Source: Alphaproteobacteria bacterium (GTDB lineage Bacteria > Pseudomonadota > Alphaproteobacteria > Sphingomonadales > Sphingomonadaceae). Taken from it: a stretch of 64,000 bases of DNA. Of the stretch, positions 54,044 through 63,089 are shown piece after piece. A model generated the notes under the pieces. That model ran no database searches. It was not told where the DNA came from and saw only the letters and a program-made list of their open reading frames with translations. Each line of letters opens with the position of its first letter. Within the stretch, counting starts at the first letter, position 1. The stretch lies in contig JAUHWC010000002.1 in NCBI GenBank assembly GCA_030424845.1, forward strand, positions 186,001-250,000. The letters run 5' to 3'. Both the position numbers and the translations under genes were made by a program.

Positions 54044-56050
54044 TCAAGGCGTGACGATGTTGAAATCGGGCGCAAAGGTATCGAACAGCCCGAAGAATTC
54101 CCCCGCCTTTGCCGCATTGCCTGAAATCGCCACCATGTCCTGCGCTGCCGCATCAGCGAGGGCGATCCTGCCGTTGAGCAATTGGTCGAATGCCCGCTTG
54201 TCCAGCCGGACAATCGCATCCGGGTCCTGCGCTGCACCGGCGCGATAATTCAGCAGGCCGCCACGGACTGCGACCTGATAAATGCCGCCTCCGCTGCCGA
54301 AGTCGAGGTTGAGCAGGATCGAGGCGCTGCCTGCCTTGGCAGGCGAAAGGGCAATGCCAGCGTAGTCGAGCAGCATTTCGGGTGACATGTTGACGAGAAA
54401 ATCGTCCAGCCTTGCTCCCGGCGGGATCGGCACCACGCCTTCGCGCAGTTCGCGTGCCGCAGTGAGATAGACGTTGCGCCAGGTGGCGGACACCTGCTGG
54501 TAGCCCAACTGTTCCAGCGTCCGCGCCTGCAGTTCACGCGCCGCCATATTCTCCGGCTCGGCAAAGACCAGCCGGTTGAGCACTTCGGCAACCCAGCGGA
54601 AACGGCCGGCATCGAAGTCAGCCTGCGCACGCGCCAGAATGGCATCTGCACCACCCATGTACTCGGCGTAATGCGCTGCGCTCTGGTCAGCCGGCAATTG
54701 GTCAAGGTTTGCCGGATTGCCGTCATACCAGCCGAGATAGAACTGGTAGGTTGCCTTGCCGCCGGAACCGAAGGTCCCGTAGAAATCCTGCACAGACCAG
54801 ACATCCTCCAGCCCCGGCGGCAATTCCATGCGTTCGCCGATCTCGTGCATGGTGAAGCCCCGGTTCGCCAGGTTGAGGCTGCGGTCATGCACGGCCTTGT
54901 AAAGGTCGCGCTGGTTCTCGAGATGGGTGATCGCGGCCGCATTGCCCCAGGTCGGCCAGTGATGTTGCCCGACAAGAACATCGGTTCCCTCGCCAAACTC
55001 GGTGATCATCCGGTCAATCGCCTGCCACCACAAGGCGGCATCGCGTGCCTTGGCCCCGCGCGGGGTCAACACGTTGTGCAGCGTGCGCACTGCAACTTCG
55101 GACACGTTGAGCAGCCGGAACTGCGGCAGATACATAGCGAATTCCGAAGGCGCCTCGGTTCCGTTGGCCCCCATGAAGACGATCTCGACCCCGTCAATCG
55201 TCCGGCTCGCCAGGTCCTCGCCGATCTCTTCCGTGGGCGCAATGAAGCTCTGCTGCCCGTTGGACACACCAGGGCCGAGCCCCGCACCGGTTGGCCCTTC
55301 CGGCCCGGGCGGGACCATGATGCCCGAGTAGTAGATCGTCCGGCGCAACATGGCATTGCCGGCACTCACGTTCTCGCTGACCGCTTCCTCGAGGAAATCT
55401 CCCGGCGCAATCACCTGCACCTTGCCGCTGGCGACATCTTCGGGCGAGATCACGCCGCGGACACCGCCGAAGTGATCCATATGACTGTGGGTATAGATGA
55501 CAGCGACCACGGGTTTGTGCCCGCGATGCGAATAATAGAGATCGAGCCCGGCACGCGACACCTCGATCGTGGTCAGGGGATCGATGATGACAAGACCCGT
55601 CTCGCCTTCGATGATCGTCATGTTGGCAAGGTCGAACCCGCGGATCTGGTAAACCCGGTCGGTGACGCGGAACAGGCCGTGAATGGCATTCAACTGCTGC
55701 TGCCGCCACAGCAGGGGATGGACATTCGGCGGAGCGGGTTGGTTGCGGATTGCCTCATCGTCGCGGAAGGTCCAGACGACGTTCCCCGCCTCCCCGTAGA
55801 TCACCGGATCGGGGTAGCGTGCAACCAGGCCGCGCAGGGCAGCTTCGAAATCGCTCCGATCACTCCAGTCGAAATCGGCCAGTGCCTCCTCGAACACGGC
55901 AGTGGTCGAAGGGCTGACCCAGGCTGGCGAATGTTCCGGAGCGGCATTGGTGGAAGACGCGTCCTGCTCGTTGGCAAGGATCGGCGATGCCGACAGGCAC
56001 AGGATTGGCGACACCGCCGTCAATGCGAGCAGACTTGTCTTTCTAGCCAT
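54044..56050 (-). CDS. type III alkyl/aryl-sulfatase, SdsA1-like
   Basis: 668 residues with a signal peptide (MARKTSLLALTAVSPILCLSASPILA). The N-terminal MBL-fold domain has IYTHSHMDHFGGVRG (HxHxDH) and LLNVSEVAVRTLHNVLTPRG, and DVLVGQHHWPTWGN supplies further zinc ligands, as in SdsA1 alkylsulfatases. A dimerisation helix region and an SCP2-like C-terminal domain (DFLVNMSPEMLLDYAG, LDFGSGGGIYQVAVRGGLLNY) follow. The family splits primary alkyl sulfates such as SDS. A periplasmic detergent or sulfate-ester hydrolase. No uptake genes beside it. Confidence 0.9.
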   Translation of the reverse strand: MARKTSLLALTAVSPILCLSASPILANEQDASSTNAAPEHSPAWVSPSTTAVFEEALADFDWSDRSDFEAALRGLVARYPDPVIYGEAGNVVWTFRDDEAIRNQPAPPNVHPLLWRQQQLNAIHGLFRVTDRVYQIRGFDLANMTIIEGETGLVIIDPLTTIEVSRAGLDLYYSHRGHKPVVAVIYTHSHMDHFGGVRGVISPEDVASGKVQVIAPGDFLEEAVSENVSAGNAMLRRTIYYSGIMVPPGPEGPTGAGLGPGVSNGQQSFIAPTEEIGEDLASRTIDGVEIVFMGANGTEAPSEFAMYLPQFRLLNVSEVAVRTLHNVLTPRGAKARDAALWWQAIDRMITEFGEGTDVLVGQHHWPTWGNAAAITHLENQRDLYKAVHDRSLNLANRGFTMHEIGERMELPPGLEDVWSVQDFYGTFGSGGKATYQFYLGWYDGNPANLDQLPADQSAAHYAEYMGGADAILARAQADFDAGRFRWVAEVLNRLVFAEPENMAARELQARTLEQLGYQQVSATWRNVYLTAARELREGVVPIPPGARLDDFLVNMSPEMLLDYAGIALSPAKAGSASILLNLDFGSGGGIYQVAVRGGLLNYRAGAAQDPDAIVRLDKRAFDQLLNGRIALADAAAQDMVAISGNAAKAGEFFGLFDTFAPDFNIVTP

Positions 56051-56115
56051 GGTTCAACCCCATCGTATGAATTGGCAGCACTTGAGGAAGGGGAGACAAT
56101 CCTCCCGCATCGCCC

Positions 56116-57501
56116 TTATTCCACCGGCCTGCCGGGATCGAGCAGGTCCTTCTCGCCTGCTCCGCTTGTCGCGCGCTCCTCTTCCACCTTGCGGGCGATT
56201 TCGTCTGCGGGGCGGACATCGGGCGTGCTGTCGTCTCTCGGGGCCGCGGAATGGGCCGGCGCAGGCACAGGTCCCGTGCCTGACGTTGGCAAGGGCGCGC
56301 TGCGCGGGTCCCTGCGCAGGCGGTAGATCGGTTCGGGTATGGCAAAGCCTGCCTGTTCCAGTGCGCTCTTCACGGCAGGGATCGCGCGGCTCTTGGCCTT
56401 GTACCAGTCGGTCTCCTCCTGGTTGATCCAGCCGAGGAACTTGATGACGATGTTGGAATCGCCCACCGCTTCCACCCGGCCTTGCGGCTCCGGCGTGTCG
56501 AGCACGAAGGGCAGGCTGCGCAGCACGTCCACGCCAAGGTGGCGCGCGGCGGTGGGGTCATCATCCGCATCGATCCCGATATCGAATTCGAAGCGGCGTT
56601 CCGGGTTGCGGGTGTAGTTCAGGATCACCGCCTTGAAGACGGCCGAATTGGGAATGCGCAGGTGATTGCCGTCCAACGTCATCAGGATCGTGGCGCGACT
56701 GGTAAGGCGGATCACGCGTCCTTCGTGGTTGTCGATCACCACCCAGTCGTTGGCGCGGAACGGCTGGCGCAGGCTCAGCATCAGGGACGCGACGTAGTTC
56801 TCCACCGTGTCGCGCATGGCAAAGCCCAGCGCGATGCCGATCACACCCGCACCGCCCAGCACCGCGCCGAGCAGCGTGCCCGCACCCAGCATGTCAAGCG
56901 CCACCACCAGCCCGCCGATCACGAAGATGAAGCGGATCGCGCTGGCGATCAGTTCGGCAAGGAAGACATTGGGCGTGACCTTGCGCCACAGGCCGGAAAG
57001 CGCGGCGAGCGCATAACCGATGCCGGCGATCAGGAAGGCGACCAGCGCGGCTGCACCGAGCAAGGGCAGGAGGCGCGAGAAATTGGCCAGCTTCTCGCCC
57101 AACGCGCCCAGTTCGTCCCCCGCATCGACGGAGATATCGCGCTCGACATTGTTCTCAACCGTCACCACGCCGGTAATCCGGCTGGCGATCGCCTCGGCGC
57201 GCGCGCCCGCCTGGGCATCCTGCACGGTGCCCGACAAGGTGACCACGCCCTCCTCCACCGTGGCGGTGATGCCCGCCAGGCTGGGCACCTCGGCAAATAT
57301 CCCGGCAATCCGCTCGGCGATCAGGTCATCCTGCCCGGTTTCGCGTTCGGCCGCGATGGCAGGGGCCGCAGTGGCCTCTGCCGCAGGCGGTTCGGGCGTC
57401 TCGACAGGCAGGATCGCGGCATGCGCAGCGCTCGCCAGCAGCAGCACGGGAACCAGCAGCATCGCCAGCATTCCCCGCATCGGGACATTGCCTCTCTTCA
57501 T
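56116..57501 (-). CDS. MscS-family channel with N-terminal BON domain
   Basis: About 461 residues; the start is ATG 57501 (MKRGNVPMRGMLAMLLVPVLLL) or the ATG 7 codons on. A signal-peptide-like start is followed by a BON domain (DDLIAERIAGIFAEVPSLAG, VVTLSGTVQDAQAGARAEAI), three membrane segments, and the MscS pore and beta domain (AVLGGAGVIGIALGFAMRDTVENYVASLMLSLRQPF, DWVVIDNHEGRVIRLTSRATIL). The tail is Pro/Ser-rich. BON-MscS fusions occur in proteobacteria; the BON domain probably touches the periplasmic surface or phospholipid. Confidence 0.9.
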   Translation of the reverse strand: MKRGNVPMRGMLAMLLVPVLLLASAAHAAILPVETPEPPAAEATAAPAIAAERETGQDDLIAERIAGIFAEVPSLAGITATVEEGVVTLSGTVQDAQAGARAEAIASRITGVVTVENNVERDISVDAGDELGALGEKLANFSRLLPLLGAAALVAFLIAGIGYALAALSGLWRKVTPNVFLAELIASAIRFIFVIGGLVVALDMLGAGTLLGAVLGGAGVIGIALGFAMRDTVENYVASLMLSLRQPFRANDWVVIDNHEGRVIRLTSRATILMTLDGNHLRIPNSAVFKAVILNYTRNPERRFEFDIGIDADDDPTAARHLGVDVLRSLPFVLDTPEPQGRVEAVGDSNIVIKFLGWINQEETDWYKAKSRAIPAVKSALEQAGFAIPEPIYRLRRDPRSAPLPTSGTGPVPAPAHSAAPRDDSTPDVRPADEIARKVEEERATSGAGEKDLLDPGRPVE

Positions 57502-57588
57502 GCGGGCCAGTGTGCAGCAGATATGCAAGGGGAGGCAACGGCTTTTACCGCGCCTCCCCTTGTCCCCCTGCGTATCCGGCGTGCGATG

Positions 57589-57972
57589 TCAGGCAAGCAG
57601 CGCGGCCAGCCCCTTCACGATGGCAGCCAGCGCCAGCGGCGCGAGCAACGCGAAACACCAGATGATCGCGCGATCCCGGCGATATGTCCCGGCCAGCGCC
57701 GGGTCAGCGGCAGCCTCGTCCGAAAGCTCGCTCCAGCGCGCTTCGAACAGGCGGCAAGCCGGAATGATCGCGAAGACCAGCACGACCAGTGCGAAATAGG
57801 GCAGGATCGACGAGCTGTTTTCCTTCAGCACCGTCATGGTCACGAAAATCTGCAGGCCGGTATAGACCAGCAAGCCATAAGCCACGTGATCGCTGACGCG
57901 CTTGCGCCAATCCAGTTTATCCGCCGTGCGCTGTTGCGCTTGTTCGGCGGAGTGATGCAGCGCCTTTGCCAT
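57589..57972 (-). CDS. small membrane protein of unknown function
   Basis: 127 residues with three hydrophobic segments (HVAYGLLVYTGLQIFVTMTVL, SILPYFALVVLVFAIIPACRLF, IIWCFALLAPLALAAIVKGLAAL). The N-terminus is charged. No family is recognised. It lies upstream of the BON-MscS gene on the same strand, 87 bases from its ATG. Confidence 0.65.
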   Translation of the reverse strand: MAKALHHSAEQAQQRTADKLDWRKRVSDHVAYGLLVYTGLQIFVTMTVLKENSSSILPYFALVVLVFAIIPACRLFEARWSELSDEAAADPALAGTYRRDRAIIWCFALLAPLALAAIVKGLAALLA

Positions 57973-58145
57973 CGCGCCATCTCCTCTCCAGTCCCGTGAT
58001 ACACATTATTACAAATTGGCATGCCCCTGCAAGGGCGGTAACCATATTTTCAAAATGGCCTGCCAATGCGGGTTTTCATGGAGGCCATGCATGAATCTTG
58101 CCAATTTCACTTCAAAGCATCGCCAGCCATGCTAGAGGACCGGTC

Positions 58146-58961
58146 ATGAGAAGCCTTGAAGACAATGCGCTGGACACCCAGGCGCTGGCCGAAAAGATGG
58201 AACAGGCCCACGATGCCGCCGCCCCGACGCTGGGCGAGGCGGGCGGGCTGGAAGTGGTTTCCATCGCCAAGAGTTATGACAAGCGCGCGGTGCTGACCGA
58301 CATTTCGCTGACCGTGGCGAAGGGCGAGGTGCTGGGCCTGCTCGGCCCCAATGGCGCCGGCAAGACAACGTGCTTCTATTCGATCATGGGCCTGGTGCGC
58401 CCGGATAGCGGCCGCATCCTGATGGACGGCGTGGATGTCACCAAGCTGCCGATGTATCGCCGTGCGATCCTTGGCCTTGGCTACCTGCCGCAGGAAACCA
58501 GCATCTTTCGCGGCATGACCGTGGAACAGAACATCATGTGCGTGCTGGAAATGGTCGAGCCGGACAAGGCCACCCGCGAAGCCGAGCTGGAACGGCTGCT
58601 GGAGGAATTCCACATCACCCGCCTGCGTGACAGTGCCGCCATGGCGCTGTCAGGCGGTGAACGCCGCCGCTGCGAGATCGCCCGCGCGCTGGCCGCCAAG
58701 CCCTCGATCATGCTGCTGGACGAACCCTTTGCCGGTATCGACCCGCTGTCGATCAGCGACATCCGCGACCTGGTGAAGGACCTGAAGCAGCGCGGCATCG
58801 GCGTGCTGATCACCGATCACAACGTGCGCGAAACGCTCGACATCGTGGACCGCGCCTGCATCATCTATGGCGGGCAGGTGCTCTTCGCAGGCAGCCCGGA
58901 AGAACTGGTGGCCGACGAGAACGTGCGCCGCCTGTACCTGGGCGAATCCTTCACATTATGA
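58146..58961 (+). CDS. lptB: LPS export ABC transporter ATP-binding protein
   Basis: 271 residues from ATG 58146 (MRSLEDNALDTQALAEKM); the listed ORF starts 16 codons earlier. Walker A GPNGAGKT, Q-loop LGYLPQETSIFRGMTVEQN, signature LSGGERRR, Walker B IMLLDEPFAGIDP and H-loop ITDHNV are in order. LptB powers lipopolysaccharide extraction with LptFG. The 35-residue N-terminal extension before LEVVSIAKSYDKRAVL is longer than in enterobacteria. Followed by rpoN, as in most proteobacteria. Confidence 0.96.
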   Translation: MRSLEDNALDTQALAEKMEQAHDAAAPTLGEAGGLEVVSIAKSYDKRAVLTDISLTVAKGEVLGLLGPNGAGKTTCFYSIMGLVRPDSGRILMDGVDVTKLPMYRRAILGLGYLPQETSIFRGMTVEQNIMCVLEMVEPDKATREAELERLLEEFHITRLRDSAAMALSGGERRRCEIARALAAKPSIMLLDEPFAGIDPLSISDIRDLVKDLKQRGIGVLITDHNVRETLDIVDRACIIYGGQVLFAGSPEELVADENVRRLYLGESFTL

Positions 58962-59064
58962 TTTTCCGGCCACTTGCGATCACGTCGCGAGCGGCTGATG
59001 TCGGTGGCCGGACCCGCCACTGGCCCGCGACCTGCCAGCATCGCTGGCAGCGGACAACGCACTG

Positions 59065-60546
59065 ATGGCGCTCGGCCCACGCCTCGACTTACGCCAGTCG
59101 CAGTCGCTGGTGATGACGCCGCAGTTGCAGCAGGCGATCAAGCTGCTGGCGCTGTCCAACCTGGAGATCGAGGCCTTCATCGGCGATGCGCTGGACAACA
59201 ACCCGCTGCTCGAAGCAGGCGAGGTCAGCCGCGAAAATGGCGATGACGCACCGGATGGCAATTTCGAAGGCGACTCCCCGCCCGATGCCCCCACCGCCGA
59301 CGAGCTGATGCTGGCAGGCGGCGGCGAGGCTGATGCCCCGCTCGACCTTGATCCGGGCGCGCTCGATATCGATCGCGAAACCGGCGAATGGTCGGCCAGC
59401 CAATCCATCGGCGGCGGCGAGGACGGGCCGGATATCAACGAGCAGGGCGATGCCGAGCCTGACCTTGCCGCCCACCTCGAAGCGCAGGTCGGCCCCGCCG
59501 CGCCGGACGAGCGCACCGCCTTCATCGCCCGCCACATCATCGGCCTGCTGGACGATGCAGGCTATCTTCCGGTTTCCCTGCGCGATCTTGCGGCGGACCT
59601 CGGCATACCGCTCGCCGAAGCAGAGCGCGCGCTGGAACTGGTGCAGACACTCGATCCCACCGGCGTGGGTGCGCGCAGCCTTTCCGAATGCCTCGCGCTG
59701 CAAGCGATCGAAGCGGACCGCTACGATCCCTGCATGGAAGTGCTGATCGCCAACCTGGACCTCCTCGCCAAGGGCAGCTTCGCGCAACTGAAGCGCATCT
59801 GCGATGTCGATGACGAGGACTTTGCGGACATGCTGGGCGAGCTTCGCAGCTACAACCCCAAGCCCGGCCTCAAGTTCTCGCGAGGGGAACGCGCGCCGGT
59901 GGTGCCTGATGTCCTGATTACCGCAGCCGGCGATGGCGGATGGGACATCCGCCTCAACGAAGCGACGCTGCCGCGCCTTGTGGTGAACCGCGACTATTAC
60001 GTCGAACTGCGCGGCGGCTGCACCGACAAGCAATCGAAAGGCTGGCTGAGCGAGAAGCTGGCCGATGCCAACTGGCTGGTGAAGGCGCTGGACCAGCGGC
60101 AGAAGACGATCCTCAAGGTCGCCAGCGAAATCGTGAAGCAGCAGGACGGCTTCTTCAGGAAGGGCGTTTCCGAACTGAAGCCGCTCACCCTCGCCAAGGT
60201 GGCTGAAGCCATCGAGATGCACGAAAGCACTGTCAGCCGCGTCACCAGCAACAAGTATCTCAATTGCGACCGCGGCACCTTCGAGCTGAAATACTTCTTC
60301 ACCAGCGGCGTGGGCGGCGGAACCGATGGCGAAGGCGCGAGCGCGGAAAGCGTAAAGGCCCGCATCAAGGCGCTGTGCGATGCAGAAGACCCGAAGAAGA
60401 TCCTGTCAGACGACAAGCTGGTGGAGCTTTTGAAAGCCGAGGGCTTCGACCTGGCCCGGCGGACGGTGGCGAAATATCGCGAGGCTATCGGGATTGGCTC
60501 CAGCGTGCAGCGGCGGCGGCAGAAGAAGTTGCAGGGGGTTGGGTGA
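59065..60546 (+). CDS. rpoN: RNA polymerase sigma-54 factor
   Basis: 493 residues. The N-terminal region I is glutamine/leucine-rich (GPRLDLRQSQSLVMTPQLQQAIKLLALSNLEIEAFI), region II is an acidic linker, region III begins near DERTAFIARHIIG, and the C-terminal RpoN box ARRTVAKYREAIGI is intact. It needs enhancer-binding ATPases; none is in the window. About 100 bases separate it from lptB, with no clear promoter read by eye. Confidence 0.97.
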   Translation: MALGPRLDLRQSQSLVMTPQLQQAIKLLALSNLEIEAFIGDALDNNPLLEAGEVSRENGDDAPDGNFEGDSPPDAPTADELMLAGGGEADAPLDLDPGALDIDRETGEWSASQSIGGGEDGPDINEQGDAEPDLAAHLEAQVGPAAPDERTAFIARHIIGLLDDAGYLPVSLRDLAADLGIPLAEAERALELVQTLDPTGVGARSLSECLALQAIEADRYDPCMEVLIANLDLLAKGSFAQLKRICDVDDEDFADMLGELRSYNPKPGLKFSRGERAPVVPDVLITAAGDGGWDIRLNEATLPRLVVNRDYYVELRGGCTDKQSKGWLSEKLADANWLVKALDQRQKTILKVASEIVKQQDGFFRKGVSELKPLTLAKVAEAIEMHESTVSRVTSNKYLNCDRGTFELKYFFTSGVGGGTDGEGASAESVKARIKALCDAEDPKKILSDDKLVELLKAEGFDLARRTVAKYREAIGIGSSVQRRRQKKLQGVG

Positions 60547-60662
60547 TGTGATCCTTGGCCGAACGTCAGCTTTTCGGCGATGTCGCAGCATTCGGTAGCG
60601 ACTGGCACTAGGTGGAAAGCGGACGTTGAGGACGTTGCCAATGTCGGGCATAATCAACCGCT

Positions 60663-61427
60663 GTGGACACTCTTAAGCTTTATGATCTCCAAATGAGGTC
60701 CCAGCCGCCGCTGGAGCCCGGCTTGGTATTGGAGCGCCAAGGTAAAAGAACAAGGCTCGCCGGACCCTACAACTGCCTCATTTACTCCGAACTCTCGGAG
60801 CAAGATGCGGACAAAGAAATCGATGATGAGGTCGCTTTTCTCCGTGCAAACAGCCGTACGCTGGAGTGGAAAGTCCACGGGCACGATCAACCCCATGATC
60901 TTGCCACCCGATTGAGCCGGCGCGGATTTCAGCCTGAACCAACTGAGACCCTTTTGGTTCGCGAGGTAGGAGAGGATATTCACACAATGGCCTTTAATCC
61001 TGACGTGACCATCAGCGTTGCATCGACACTTGCGGAGCTAGAGGCATTCATTTCGGTTACGGCGACAGCATTCGGCCAGCAATTCTCTGATGATCCGTCC
61101 GACCTAATGTCGCGCATCACGGCCGGAACCTGCTCGGTTCATGTTGCTTATCTTGGCCGCGAGGTCGTGGGCGGGGGTCGATTAGAGATGCCGCCATCGC
61201 GCGCCTTTGCTGGCCTCTTCGCTGCGGGCGTAACCCCCAATCAACGCGGCAAAGGAATTTATCAGACTCTAGTCCGAAGCCGATCCCTCCAAGCCGCGGA
61301 GCGGGGTTATCAGTTCTTGTTTAGCGAGGCGGCTGAAACCAGTCGCTCAATCCTTCAGCGGCTGGGTTTTCATCCGCTTACTACTGTGCAGGGGTGGCAG
61401 TATGATCCCTGTCGGAAGATCGCCTGA
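60663..61427 (+). CDS. GNAT family N-acetyltransferase
   Basis: 254 residues starting at GTG 60663. The C-terminal half is a GNAT domain: VAYLGREVVGGGRLEMPPSRAFAGLFAAGVTPNQRGKGIYQTLVRSRSLQAAERGYQFL, in which RGKGIYQTL holds the acetyl-CoA-binding turn, and ILQRLGFHPL ends the fold. The N-terminal 100 residues are not recognised. Substrate unknown. Base composition is visibly less GC-rich than its neighbours and it is followed by a repeat-rich island, so it may be acquired. Confidence 0.8.
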   Translation: MDTLKLYDLQMRSQPPLEPGLVLERQGKRTRLAGPYNCLIYSELSEQDADKEIDDEVAFLRANSRTLEWKVHGHDQPHDLATRLSRRGFQPEPTETLLVREVGEDIHTMAFNPDVTISVASTLAELEAFISVTATAFGQQFSDDPSDLMSRITAGTCSVHVAYLGREVVGGGRLEMPPSRAFAGLFAAGVTPNQRGKGIYQTLVRSRSLQAAERGYQFLFSEAAETSRSILQRLGFHPLTTVQGWQYDPCRKIA

Positions 61428-61574
61428 TACAACTCTCCAATGTCCGCCATCGGGTCGTTAGCTGACTGGCTGCTGTTAGCCCGGCCTTTCCTACTCAAAT
61501 CGACGTGCATTACGCGGTGCACCCAACTCCTCGACAGGCGCTACCCATGCCGCATCCTCCGAATTCGCCCGACA

Positions 61575-61679
61575 CGGTTACACTTCACCCCAGCCAAGGT
61601 GACGCTATCGGCGGCAAAGGTCACACATTCGCACCCGAGGGTGACACTTTCGCCGCCCACAGTCACAGAACGGCGTTTT
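61575..61679 (+). repeat. five degenerate 21-bp tandem repeats
   Basis: Units starting at 61575, 61596, 61617, 61638 and 61659, consensus about ARGGTSACACTTTCGCCGCCC. In frame two of the ORF track the period is seven codons (KVTLSAA, KVTHSHP, RVTLSPP), but no credible protein surrounds it. Confidence 0.75.
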
Positions 61680-61738
61680 CCGCCCTAGGACCGTGTTCCA
61701 AGTGTTCCATATTCCCGTTCACTGCAGCGCCAGAAGGA

Positions 61739-61769
61739 AGCTGGAACCCGGATCAAGTCCGGGGTGACG
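61739..61769. repeat. dispersed repeat CCCGGATCAAGTCCGGG
   Basis: A 6-bp inverted repeat (CCCGGA-tcaag-TCCGGG) followed by GTGACGT. This type of sequence is scattered through many alphaproteobacterial genomes. Confidence 0.6.
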
Positions 61770-61777
61770 TCGGTTTG

Positions 61778-61998
61778 TTTTGGCCCCTCAGGCGCCGGGC
61801 GCAGCGCATCCGCGCTGCTTGGCTTGGCCTATGGCCGTCTTCGACTCCGCCCTACCGGGCGGCGCATGGTCATGCGCTGGCGACGCGTTCCGCATCTTGT
61901 TTATTTTGGCCCCTCAGGCGCCGGGCGCAGCGCATCCGCGCTGCTTGGCTTTCGCCCTACCGGGCGGCGCGCGGTCGCGCGCTGGCGACGCGTTCCGC
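61778..61998. repeat. two direct copies of a palindromic element (126 bp apart)
   Basis: Copy 1 (61778-61893) and copy 2 (61904-61998) both begin TTTTGGCCCCTCAGGCGCCG, continue GGGCGCAGCGCATCCGCGCT and end TGGCGACGCGTTCCGC. Each contains CGCCC-tac-cGGGCG and a hairpin: GCGCAT-ggtc-ATGCGC in copy 1, GCGCGC-ggtc-GCGCGC in copy 2. The rest of the 61428-62286 gap holds the other repeats and the ctrA control region; no gene is supported. Confidence 0.85.
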
Positions 61999-62160
61999 GC
62001 CGCGAACATTCCAAGCCAAGCAGCTCGCGCCAAGGTTCCTGGTCACGGCAGTCAAAGGCCGACTGGCCGCCCGCAGGGGCCCCGAAGCGGAGCGGAGGGA
62101 TGCGCCCCGGAGGACGCTCCGGCAGATGCCGGAGTATGAAACAAAAACTGTCACCCAAAA

Positions 62161-62230
62161 GACTCACACCAGAATCCACGGAGCCTTAAACCTGTTATTA
62201 ACCTTTTTTGGTGAGAAGTTGCGTGGTTAA
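62161..62230 (+). promoter_or_regulatory. ctrA control region: GANTC methylation sites and CtrA-type half sites
   Basis: GACTC (62161) and GAATC (62172) are two CcrM sites within 16 bases. TTAAAC (62186), TTAACC (62198) and GGTTAA (62225) are CtrA-type half sites; the first two have an 8-base gap, one more than the TTAA-N7-TTAA consensus. Cell-cycle methylation and CtrA autoregulation are known for this promoter in Caulobacter. Confidence 0.6.
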
Positions 62231-62286
62231 TTCGCGGCAACCTCTCCTAAGGAGGGATTACCGCAGGGGAACAATGGGACACCCAA

Positions 62287-62988
62287 ATGCGTGTGCTGCT
62301 GATCGAAGACGAGCCGACAACCGCCAAGGCGATCGAGCTGATGCTCACCACCGAAGGCTTTAACGTCTACTCCACTGACCTGGGCGAGGAAGGCCTCGAT
62401 CTGGGCAAGCTGTATGACTATGACATCATCCTGCTGGACCTGAACCTGCCGGACATGCACGGCTATGACGTGCTCAAGAAGCTGCGCGTCGCCAAGGTGC
62501 AGACGCCGGTGCTGATCCTTTCCGGCATTTCGGAAATGGACAGCAAGATCCGCTCGTTCGGCTTCGGCGCCGATGACTACGTGACCAAGCCCTTCCATCG
62601 CGATGAGCTGGTTGCCCGCATCCACGCCGTGGTGCGTCGTTCCAAGGGCCACAGCCAGTCGGTCATCCGCACCGGCAAGCTGGCGGTGAACCTGGATGCC
62701 AAGACCGTTGAAGTCGATGGCGCCCGTGTGCACCTGACCGGCAAGGAATATGCGATGCTGGAGCTGCTCAGCTTGCGCAAGGGCACGACCCTTACCAAGG
62801 AAATGTTCCTGAACCACCTTTATGGCGGCATGGACGAGCCCGAACTCAAGATCATCGACGTGTTCATCTGCAAGCTGCGCAAGAAGCTCTCCAGCGCATG
62901 CGGCGGGGACAACTACATCGAAACCGTGTGGGGCCGCGGCTATGTGCTGCGCGATCCTGATGCGGAAGAAGAGACGGCAGCAGCCTGA
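62287..62988 (+). CDS. ctrA: cell-cycle response regulator CtrA
   Basis: 233 residues. The receiver domain has [20 protein letters not shown], phosphoacceptor aspartate in [17 protein letters not shown], and the lysine in [14 protein letters not shown]. The OmpR-type winged helix reads [32 protein letters not shown] to [11 protein letters not shown]. It binds TTAA-N7-TTAA sites and governs cell-cycle, motility or division genes in alphaproteobacteria; in Sphingomonadales it is not always essential. CckA-ChpT, its phosphorelay, is not here. A strong terminator follows. Confidence 0.96.
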   Translation: MRVLLIEDEPTTAKAIELMLTTEGFNVYSTDLGEEGLDLGKLYDYDIILLDLNLPDMHGYDVLKKLRVAKVQTPVLILSGISEMDSKIRSFGFGADDYVTKPFHRDELVARIHAVVRRSKGHSQSVIRTGKLAVNLDAKTVEVDGARVHLTGKEYAMLELLSLRKGTTLTKEMFLNHLYGGMDEPELKIIDVFICKLRKKLSSACGGDNYIETVWGRGYVLRDPDAEEETAAA

Positions 62989-63047
62989 TCTTTTGAGGAC
63001 CGTCTTCGGAGGGGCAAGTACCCGAAGGACGGGGGGAGCACAGCGAG

Positions 63048-63083
63048 ACGGCCCGCTACCGGCGATGGTAGCGGGCCGTTTTC
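63048..63083 (+). terminator. Rho-independent terminator of ctrA
   Basis: ACGGCCCGCTACC / GGTAGCGGGCCGT, a perfect 13-bp stem with loop GGCGAT, then TTTCGC. It also lies 10 bases from the convergent MscS stop. Confidence 0.9.
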
Positions 63084-63089
63084 GCTTTC

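Noticed and set aside
61505-62230. A 241-aa plus-strand ORF over the repeat island
   Set aside because: It reads through the tandem repeats and both palindromic copies and repeats a segment because the DNA is duplicated; no RBS and no domain.
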